64,000 nucleotides of DNA, from positions 62,001 through 126,000 of the forward strand of contig NZ_JAKWBE010000010.1 in assembly GCF_022513565.1 (NCBI RefSeq). The letters run 5' to 3'. A program made the position numbers and the translations under genes. The notes below the pieces were generated by a model. That model did not search any database. It saw only the letters and a program-made list of their open reading frames with translations, and was not told the DNA's origin. Source of the DNA: Streptomyces gilvus. GTDB taxonomy: Bacteria > Actinomycetota > Actinomycetes > Streptomycetales > Streptomycetaceae. Below are positions 58,248-64,000 of the stretch, piece after piece; position 1 is the stretch's first letter; the number at the start of each line of letters is the position of its first letter.

Positions 58248-59501
58248 GTGGAACAGCAGCCCACCGCCACCCGTGCCGTCGACACCGTCTTTCGCCTCGA
58301 GTTCCCGCGCATCGTCGCCGGCGTCACCCGCATCGTCCGGGACGTCGGCATCGCCGAGGAGCTCGCGCAGGACGCCCTGGTCGCCGCGCTGGAGCAGTGG
58401 CCCCGGGACGGTGTGCCGGACAACCCGGGCGCCTGGCTGACGGCCACCGCCCGGCACCGCGCCGTCGACCTGGTCCGGCGCCGGGAGAACTACGCCCGCA
58501 AGCTGGCGGAGATCGGCCGCAGCCTGGAGACGACCGCGCCGCCCGAGGAGCCCGCCGACCCCGAGGACATCGACGACGACCTGCTCCGGCTGGTCTTCAC
58601 CACCTGTCACCCCGTCCTGTCCGCCGAGGCCCGCACCGCCCTCACCCTGCGGCTGCTGGGCGGCCTGACCACCGCCGAGATCGCCCGCGCCTTCCTCGTC
58701 CCCGAACCGACGGTCGCCCAGCGCATCGTCCGCGCCAAACGCACCCTCGCCACCAGGAACGTCGCCTTCGAGGTGCCCTACGGCCCGGACCGCGAGGCCC
58801 GGCTCGGCTCCGTCCTCGACGTCATCTACCTGATCTTCAACGAGGGGTACGCCGCCACCGCCGGCGACGACTGGCTGCGCCCGGCGCTGTGCGAGGACGC
58901 GCTGCGGCTGGCCCGCGTGCTGTCGTCGCTGATGCCGAAGGAACCCGAGGTGCACGCCCTGGCCGCCCTGCTGGAGTTCCAGGCCTCCCGCGCCGCGGCC
59001 CGCACCGGCCCCGGCGGCGAGCCCGTCCTGCTCAGGGACCAGAACCGCCGCCGCTGGAACCGCATGCTCATCGCCCGCGGCATCACGGCCCTGCACCGCG
59101 CCGAGGCCACGGCCGGCGGCGCCCCGGGCCCGTACACCCTCCAGGCCGCCATCGCCGCCTGCCACGCGCACGCGTACACCTACGAGGAGACCGACTGGGC
59201 GAGCATCGCCACCCTCTACGGCCTGCTCGCGGCCCGCGCCCCCTCCCCGGTCGTCGAACTCAACCGCGCGGTCGCCGTGTCGATGGCGGAGGGACCGGAG
59301 GCGGGACTCGCGATCGTGGACAGCCTCGCCGCGGAACCCGCCCTGCGCGACTACCACCTGCTGCCCAGCGTCCGCGGCGACCTGCTGGAACGCCTGGGGC
59401 GTACGGCCGAGGCACGCGCCGAGTTCACCCGGGCGGCCGAACTCGCCCGCAACGAACGGGAACGGGAGCTGCTGCTTGGGCGGGCGGCCGGAGCGGGGTG
59501 A
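58248..59501 (+). CDS. ECF42-group RNA polymerase sigma factor
   Basis: 417 aa, GTG start. Sigma-2 region FRLEFPRIVAGVTRIVRDVG... ALVAALEQWP and LTATARHRAVDLVRRREN; sigma-4 region TLRLLGGLTTAEIARAFLVPEPTVAQRIVRAKRTL. An unusually long C-terminal extension (about 230 residues; LIFNEGYAATAGDDW, PVVELNRAVAVSMAEGPEAGL, DLLERLGRTAEARAEFTRAAEL) with TPR-like repeats is diagnostic of ECF42, where it replaces an anti-sigma factor. The stop directly abuts the stop of the convergent methyltransferase gene (TGATCA). Confidence 0.92.
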   Translation: MEQQPTATRAVDTVFRLEFPRIVAGVTRIVRDVGIAEELAQDALVAALEQWPRDGVPDNPGAWLTATARHRAVDLVRRRENYARKLAEIGRSLETTAPPEEPADPEDIDDDLLRLVFTTCHPVLSAEARTALTLRLLGGLTTAEIARAFLVPEPTVAQRIVRAKRTLATRNVAFEVPYGPDREARLGSVLDVIYLIFNEGYAATAGDDWLRPALCEDALRLARVLSSLMPKEPEVHALAALLEFQASRAAARTGPGGEPVLLRDQNRRRWNRMLIARGITALHRAEATAGGAPGPYTLQAAIAACHAHAYTYEETDWASIATLYGLLAARAPSPVVELNRAVAVSMAEGPEAGLAIVDSLAAEPALRDYHLLPSVRGDLLERLGRTAEARAEFTRAAELARNERERELLLGRAAGAG

Positions 59502-60665
59502 TCAGGCGGGGTGCCCGACGAGCATGGTCGGCGCCCCCGCCACCCGGGTCAGGAACACGGTCGCCGAGTGGGGGCCGGACGGCTTGACCTTCTTCCTGAG
59601 TTCCTCGGGCTCCACCGCCGACCCCCGCTTCTTCACGGTCAGCGTCCCGACCTCCCGCTCCCGCAGCAGGGCCTTCAACTTCTTCACGTTGAAGGGGAGT
59701 TGATCGGTGATCTCGTAGGCGGTGGCGTACGGGGAGGGGAGCAGGGCGTCGGAGGTGACGTAGGCGATGGTGGGGTCGATCAGGCCGGCGTCCAGGTCCT
59801 CCGCCACCTCGGCGACCAGGTGGGCGCGGATGACGGCGCCGTCGGGTTCGTAGAGGTAGCGGCCCACCGGGCGGACCTGCGGATCGGGCAGCCCCCTTCC
59901 GAGCAGCGTGCGGGGGCCGGGGAGCAGCGTGGCGCGGACCGCCCCGGGGGCCATCCCGAACCACAGCACCGCCTCCTTCACGTCCCCGCCGTCCGAGATC
60001 CACTCGGCCTCGGCGTCCTCGGGCACGGCCTCGTGCGGGATGCCCGGGGCGACCTTCAGGGCGGCGGCCCGGGACGCCTTGCGGGCCGCCCCGACCGCCC
60101 AGGACAGGGGCGGTGAGTAGGCCTCCGGGTCGAAGATCCGGCCGCGTCCGCCGCGCCGGGCCGGGTCGACGAACACGGCGTCGTGGGCCGCCGTGTCGAC
60201 CTCCGTGACGTCGGCCTCCCGCACCTCGATCAGGTCCGCCAGTCCGAGCGCCTCGGCGTTGGCCCGTGCCACGGCGGCCGTCGCCGGGTCCCGGTCCACG
60301 GCCAGGACCTCGATCCCCGCCCGTGCGAGCGCGATCGCGTCCCCGCCGATCCCGCAGCACAGGTCGGCCACCGAGGTGACCCCGAGGGCCTTCATCCGCT
60401 CCGCCCGGTACGTTGCCACGCTCGCCCGCGTCGACTGCTCCACCCCGTTGGGCGTGAAGAACATCCGCCCGGCGTCCGCCGCCCCGAACTTCGCCACCGC
60501 CCGCTGCCGCAGCCGCGCCTGCCCGAGGGCCGCCGACACCAGGTCGGCGGGGTGCTCACGGCGCAGCCGGGTCGCCACGGCGAGCTCGTCGGCCGGGGCC
60601 GTGTCACGCACCTCGTCGAGGAGGGCGCGGCCTTCGGGGGTGAGGAGGAGGGCGAGGTCGGTCAC
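59502..60665 (-). CDS. class I SAM-dependent methyltransferase with THUMP-like region
   Basis: 387 aa from GTG 60665. SAM-binding motif I is VADLCCGIGGDAIALARAG, followed by EVLAVDRDPATAAVARANAE and HDAVFVDPARRGGRGRIFDP, a DPPR-like motif typical of nucleic-acid methyltransferases. The C-terminal part (LPFNVKKLKALLREREVGTLTVKKRG) resembles THUMP-type RNA-binding ends. The target is probably RNA but is unknown. Convergent with the ECF gene with no spacer. Confidence 0.82.
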   Translation of the reverse strand: MTDLALLLTPEGRALLDEVRDTAPADELAVATRLRREHPADLVSAALGQARLRQRAVAKFGAADAGRMFFTPNGVEQSTRASVATYRAERMKALGVTSVADLCCGIGGDAIALARAGIEVLAVDRDPATAAVARANAEALGLADLIEVREADVTEVDTAAHDAVFVDPARRGGRGRIFDPEAYSPPLSWAVGAARKASRAAALKVAPGIPHEAVPEDAEAEWISDGGDVKEAVLWFGMAPGAVRATLLPGPRTLLGRGLPDPQVRPVGRYLYEPDGAVIRAHLVAEVAEDLDAGLIDPTIAYVTSDALLPSPYATAYEITDQLPFNVKKLKALLREREVGTLTVKKRGSAVEPEELRKKVKPSGPHSATVFLTRVAGAPTMLVGHPA

Positions 60666-60755
60666 CGGGTCATTGTGGGCCAGTCGGTGGATCGTGTGCC
60701 CCGGGCGGGGTGTCGGGCCGGGATCCCGGACCCGGTACTGCGAGGATCCGGCACC

Positions 60756-61685
60756 ATGCGAGCAGTCGTACAAAACGATAAAAATGGCGCATCCCGGAAG
60801 CGGCGAGTCCGTGGCGGGATCGCCGTGCTCGCCGTCGCCGCCATCGCCTCCGGCTGCGCGACGGGCGACGGCCAGGAGGTGCGCCCGGCCTCCGGCCAGC
60901 AGCCGCTGAAGGCACCCGAGGCCCGCGCCCTGGACTCGTACGCCCTGAAGCTGCGCGCGGCCCTCACCGCGCGGGCCGCCGCCGCGCGGCGCTGGGGGCT
61001 GCGGCAGGTGCCCCTGACGGCTCCTCCGCCACCGGCGCACAAGCCGCGGATCACCGCCCGCAGGGGCTTCGAGGTGGACGGCCAGGAGGAGCTGGACCTC
61101 CCGCCCGTCTTCACCACCGTCCCCACCCGGCAGCGGGTCGTCTTCCTCACCATCGACGACGGCGCCGAGAAGGACCCGGCGTTCCTGCGGATGATGAGCG
61201 AGCTGAAGATCCCGTACTCCGCCTTCCTCAGCGACTTCCTGGTCAAGGACGACTACGGGTACTTCCGCAGGATGCAGTCCGAGGGCGTCACCCTCAACAA
61301 CCACACCCTCACCCACCCCTATCTGCCGGGGCTCTCCTACGAGCAGCAGCGGCACGAGATCTGCGGCATGCAGGAGGTCATGAAGAAGCAGTTCGGCAAG
61401 GCCCCCACCGTCTTCCGGCCGCCCTTCGGCAACTACAACCAGGACACCCTGCGCGCCGCGAAGTCCTGCGGCATCCGGTACGCGCCGATCTGGGACGAGG
61501 AGGTCTTCGTCGACCACTGGGAGTACCGCGAGGACGACCAGGACCTGCACCCCGGCGACATCGTGCTCACCCACTTCCGGGGCCGCGACGAGTGGAAGGG
61601 CACCATGGTCGACGACATGCGGCGCTTCCTGAACAAGGTCACGGCCGAGGGGTACGCGGTGGCCCGCCTGGAGGACTACCTGTGA
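60756..61685 (+). CDS. polysaccharide deacetylase (NodB) lipoprotein
   Basis: 309 aa. Basic start, hydrophobic segment and lipobox ASGC near residue 33. The NodB domain runs from about 130: FLTIDDGAEKDP (metal and catalytic Asp pair), NNHTLTHPYL (HxxxH zinc ligands), FRPPFGNYNQDT (RPPxG) and DIVLTHFRG with the last catalytic His. All five family motifs are intact, so it should remove N-acetyl groups from wall or extracellular glycans. Its stop overlaps the GTG of a divergent paralog. Confidence 0.9.
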   Translation: MRAVVQNDKNGASRKRRVRGGIAVLAVAAIASGCATGDGQEVRPASGQQPLKAPEARALDSYALKLRAALTARAAAARRWGLRQVPLTAPPPPAHKPRITARRGFEVDGQEELDLPPVFTTVPTRQRVVFLTIDDGAEKDPAFLRMMSELKIPYSAFLSDFLVKDDYGYFRRMQSEGVTLNNHTLTHPYLPGLSYEQQRHEICGMQEVMKKQFGKAPTVFRPPFGNYNQDTLRAAKSCGIRYAPIWDEEVFVDHWEYREDDQDLHPGDIVLTHFRGRDEWKGTMVDDMRRFLNKVTAEGYAVARLEDYL

Positions 61686-62470
61686 GGCGGCGGGGCCTGG
61701 CCGCCGGAATCCTGGCGCTCGCCCTTCTCACCGGCTGCGCCCAGTCCGTCGACCCCATCGAACGGCTCGGCAGGAAGGCGGCGCAGGAGGTACGGCCGCA
61801 CGGACACGCCGGCCGGCCCGAGCGGTCGTATCGCCGCTGGGGGCTCCAGGCCCCGCTGCCCCGCGCCCCGCGACCCGCCCACGCCCCGGCCGTCCGCCCG
61901 GCGGGCCCGGCTCTTCCCCTGGTCGTCGCCCACGTCCCCACCCGCGACCGGGTCGTCTTCCTCACCTACGACGACGGCGCCGCGAGGGACCCGCGCTTCG
62001 CCGCCATGGTCCGTGAACTCCGGCTGCCCGTCAGCGTGTTCGGCCTGGGCGGCACCTCCGGCCCGGGCCACGGCCGCCCACGGCCGGCCGACGCGGGCAG
62101 CCACGGCCACCGCCTGGGCCGCGCCACCCTGCGCGGCCTGCCCTACGCCGGTCAGCGCGCCGAGATCTGCGGCCGCCACGACCGGCCCCGGCGCCGTCTG
62201 TTCCGGCCGCCCCACGGCGCGTACGACGGCACCACCCTCCGCGCGGCCGGTGACTGCGGGGTCACGGCGCTGGTGCTGTGGCGCGCGTCGGTGAACGCCG
62301 CCGGCCGGCTGACCTACACCCGCACCGCCCGCCACCTGACCCCCGGCGACATCGTCTCCGTGGCCCCGGACGACGGAACCGGCCCGCCCCTCACCCAACG
62401 CACCTCCCGCCTTCTCGCGCGGGTCGAGGAACGGGGGCTGACCGTGGGGCGTCTGGAGGACTATCTCTAG
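61682..62470 (+). CDS. degenerate polysaccharide-deacetylase-like lipoprotein
   Basis: 262 aa. GTG start overlaps the upstream stop (GTGA). Lipobox LTGC near residue 19. It is a shortened paralog of the preceding gene: VPTRDRVVFLTYDDGAARDPRFAAM, EICGRHD, LFRPPHGAYDGTTLRAAGDCG, LTPGDIVSVAPDDG and the same LEDYL end. The segment that should carry HxxxH is rewritten (DAGSHGHRLGRATLRG) and the last His (LTHF) is replaced by SVAP. Zinc binding and catalysis are probably lost, suggesting a binding partner or decaying duplicate. Confidence 0.8.
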   Translation: MRRRGLAAGILALALLTGCAQSVDPIERLGRKAAQEVRPHGHAGRPERSYRRWGLQAPLPRAPRPAHAPAVRPAGPALPLVVAHVPTRDRVVFLTYDDGAARDPRFAAMVRELRLPVSVFGLGGTSGPGHGRPRPADAGSHGHRLGRATLRGLPYAGQRAEICGRHDRPRRRLFRPPHGAYDGTTLRAAGDCGVTALVLWRASVNAAGRLTYTRTARHLTPGDIVSVAPDDGTGPPLTQRTSRLLARVEERGLTVGRLEDYL

Positions 62471-62557
62471 GCGCCCTGAGGCCTGTCCCCGGGCGTCCGG
62501 AGGGACCCGTCGCCGGCGTGCCGCCCGCCGTCCGCCCGCACATCCCCGCGCGTCGAA

Positions 62558-62584
62558 TTAGCAGTCCGCTTGACCGAGTGCTAA
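62558..62584. promoter_or_regulatory. CIRCE element 1 (HrcA operator)
   Basis: TTAGCAGTC-N9-GAGTGCTAA, the 9-9-9 CIRCE form with one mismatch to TTAGCACTC. It overlaps the -35 region of the groESL promoter. Confidence 0.9.
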
Positions 62585-62597
62585 CCCCGGTCATAGT
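62570..62597 (+). promoter_or_regulatory. groES-groEL1 promoter
   Basis: TTGACC at 62570-62575 and a weak -10, CATAGT, at 62592-62597 (16-bp spacer), placed inside and between the two CIRCE elements as expected for HrcA-repressed heat-shock promoters. Confidence 0.55.
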
Positions 62598-62604
62598 CTC
62601 GGCT

Positions 62605-62631
62605 CTGGCACTCCCCGAGGGAGAGTGCCAA
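62605..62631. promoter_or_regulatory. CIRCE element 2 (HrcA operator)
   Basis: CTGGCACTC-N9-GAGTGCCAA, 9-9-9 spacing, 20 bp after the first element and likely within the transcribed leader. Confidence 0.9.
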
Positions 62632-62730
62632 CAAAGCGACGGGCAGGTCCGGCACCCGCGACGACGGATCGACCTGGTCGCCACCTCAGACAGTTAACCC
62701 CGTGAGATCTCCGAAGGGGGAGGTCGGATC

Positions 62731-63039
62731 GTGACGACCGCCAGCTCCAAGGTTGCCATCAAGCCGCTCGAGGACCGCATCGTGGTCCAGCCGCTGGACG
62801 CCGAGCAGACCACGGCCTCTGGCCTGGTCATCCCGGACACCGCCAAGGAGAAGCCCCAGGAGGGCGTCGTCCTGGCCGTGGGCCCGGGCCGCTTCGAGAA
62901 CGGCGAGCGCCTGCCGCTCGACGTCAAGACCGGCGACATCGTGCTGTACAGCAAGTACGGCGGCACCGAGGTGAAGTACAACGGCGAGGAGTACCTCGTC
63001 CTCTCGGCTCGCGACGTGCTCGCGATCATCGAGAAGTAA
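62731..63039 (+). CDS. groES: co-chaperonin GroES
   Basis: 102 aa. KVAIKPLEDRIVVQPLDAEQTTASGLVIPDTAKEKPQEG is followed by the mobile-loop region and YSKYGGTEVKYNGEEYLVLSARDVLAIIEK. It caps GroEL during protein folding. GTG start with GGGGGAGG upstream. Control by HrcA at two CIRCE elements is indicated. Confidence 0.97.
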   Translation: MTTASSKVAIKPLEDRIVVQPLDAEQTTASGLVIPDTAKEKPQEGVVLAVGPGRFENGERLPLDVKTGDIVLYSKYGGTEVKYNGEEYLVLSARDVLAIIEK

Positions 63040-63063
63040 TTCACCGAAGCATTCTGCTGTGAG

Positions 63064-63122
63064 CTGCGCCCCTGGCCCCCGCGACCATTAATCAGCCGGG
63101 CGCCCGGGGCGCAGTGTCTTTT
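63064..63122 (+). terminator. hairpin plus T-run between groES and groEL1
   Basis: CTGCGCCCC (63064-63072) pairs with GGGGCGCAG (63106-63114), followed by TGTCTTTTT. It looks like a rho-independent terminator inside the operon and may act as an attenuator that lowers groEL1 relative to groES. Confidence 0.65.
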
Positions 63123-63155
63123 TGAACCCACAGATCCGAGAGGGCTCCCGCTGTC

Positions 63156-64000
63156 ATGGCGAAGATCCTGAAGTTCGACGAGGACGCCCGTCGCGCCCTC
63201 GAGCGCGGCGTCAACAAGCTGGCCGACACGGTCAAGGTGACGATCGGCCCCAAGGGCCGCAACGTCGTCATCGACAAGAAGTTCGGCGCCCCGACCATCA
63301 CCAACGACGGCGTCACCATCGCCCGTGAGGTCGAGGTCGAGGACCCCTACGAGAACCTCGGCGCGCAGCTGGTGAAGGAGGTGGCGACCAAGACCAACGA
63401 CATCGCGGGTGACGGCACCACCACCGCCACCGTGCTCGCCCAGGCGCTGGTGCGCGAGGGCCTGAAGAACGTCGCCGCGGGTGCCTCCCCGGCCGCGCTC
63501 AAGAAGGGCATCGACGCCGCCGTCGCCGCCATCTCCGAGGACCTCCTCGCGACGGCCCGCCCGATCGACGAGAAGTCCGACATCGCCGCCGTGGCCGCGC
63601 TGTCCGCCCAGGACCAGCAGGTCGGCGAGCTGATCGCCGAGGCGATGGACAAGGTCGGCAAGGACGGTGTCATCACCGTCGAGGAGTCCAACACCTTCGG
63701 TCTGGAGCTGGACTTCACCGAGGGCATGGCCTTCGACAAGGGCTACCTGTCCCCGTATTTCGTCACCGACCAGGAGCGTATGGAGGCCGTCCTCGACGAC
63801 CCGTACATCCTGATCAACCAGGGCAAGATCTCCTCGATCGCCGACCTGCTGCCGCTGCTGGAGAAGGTCATCCAGACCAACTCCTCCAAGCCGCTGCTGA
63901 TCATCGCCGAGGACGTCGAGGGCGAGGCCCTGTCCACCCTGGTCGTCAACAAGATCCGCGGCACCTTCAACGCGGTCGCGGTCAAGGCCCCCGGCTTCGG
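63156..64000 (+). CDS. groEL1: chaperonin GroEL1, partial (3' end outside window)
   Basis: The first 281 residues: MAKILKFDEDARRALERGVN, TVKVTIGPKGRNVVIDKKFG, the ATP-binding DGTTTATVLAQALV, GVITVEESNTFGLELDFTEGM and the apical-domain LLIIAEDVEGEALSTLVVNK. It is a 60-kDa chaperonin. Being next to groES, it is the operon-borne copy; Streptomyces usually have a second groEL elsewhere. AGAGGG lies 12 bp before the ATG. Confidence 0.96.
   Translation, partial: MAKILKFDEDARRALERGVNKLADTVKVTIGPKGRNVVIDKKFGAPTITNDGVTIAREVEVEDPYENLGAQLVKEVATKTNDIAGDGTTTATVLAQALVREGLKNVAAGASPAALKKGIDAAVAAISEDLLATARPIDEKSDIAAVAALSAQDQQVGELIAEAMDKVGKDGVITVEESNTFGLELDFTEGMAFDKGYLSPYFVTDQERMEAVLDDPYILINQGKISSIADLLPLLEKVIQTNSSKPLLIIAEDVEGEALSTLVVNKIRGTFNAVAVKAPGF

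Overview
The window is high-GC actinobacterial chromosome, almost certainly Streptomyces. Evidence: codon use rich in G/C third positions, many GTG starts, an XRE/DUF397 regulator pair, and the core gene order rplM-rpsI-glmM-coaA-glmS-acpS-nnr-alr-tsaE ... tsaB-rimI-tsaD ... groES-groEL1, which I recognise from the Streptomyces core. No tRNA, rRNA or CRISPR array was seen.

Layout. 1-8.7 kb: a frameshifted secreted beta-helix protein, then a six-gene plus-strand cluster for an extracellular glycan: cellulose-synthase-like GT2, GH26-like lipoprotein, membrane GT39-like transferase, UDP-glucose 6-dehydrogenase, dolichol-phosphate-mannose-synthase-like GT2, GtrA. 8.7-18.8 kb: housekeeping genes (rplM, rpsI, glmM, coaA, glmS, acpS) with a DUF389 membrane protein, a small secreted SH3 protein, an XRE/DUF397 pair and a truncated ORF. 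18.9-20.8 kb: an IS200/IS605-type element with a broken tnpA, an intact tnpB and an unusual row of four hairpins at its left end. 20.8-27.2 kb: nnr, an L,D-transpeptidase, alr, an alpha/beta hydrolase and tsaE.

27.3-47.8 kb is the accessory island and the most interesting part. It lies between tsaE and tsaB-rimI-tsaD. It holds a complete FxSxx-COOH (Fxs) peptide-modification system: a 57-aa precursor ending FTSAL (fxsA), radical SAM/SPASM fxsB, an HExxH-motif protein, TIR-like fxsC, and a 1333-aa ParA/TIR-like/NB-ARC/TPR protein (fxsT). Facing it is a minus-strand operon: TIR-NACHT-LRR protein, MoxR ATPase, vWA-type SAV_2336-like protein, a 902-aa propeller plus amylase-like protein, and a TIR protein. 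A SLATT-like DUF4231 membrane protein lies upstream. An unknown 362-aa protein and an AAC(3)-family acetyltransferase close the island. The mix of STAND NTPases, TIR domains, a pore-type membrane protein and a modified peptide suggests a signalling or immunity system; that function is inference.

47.8-51.2 kb: a Cys-less L,D-transpeptidase-like protein and the t6A genes tsaB-rimI-tsaD. 51.6-56.6 kb: xylan-use locus (GH3, LacI-family repressor, GH10-CBM2 xylanase) with CGAA..TTCG operators. 56.6-62.5 kb: an LCP protein, a DGPF/ECF42 sigma pair, a methyltransferase and two tandem lipoprotein deacetylase-like proteins. 62.5-64 kb: groES and the start of groEL1 behind two CIRCE elements.

A recurring structural feature is short tandem repeats that begin at, and contain, the stop codon of a gene. 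This occurs at four separate genes (8.6, 16.5, 22.9 and 48.0 kb) with different sequences and periods.
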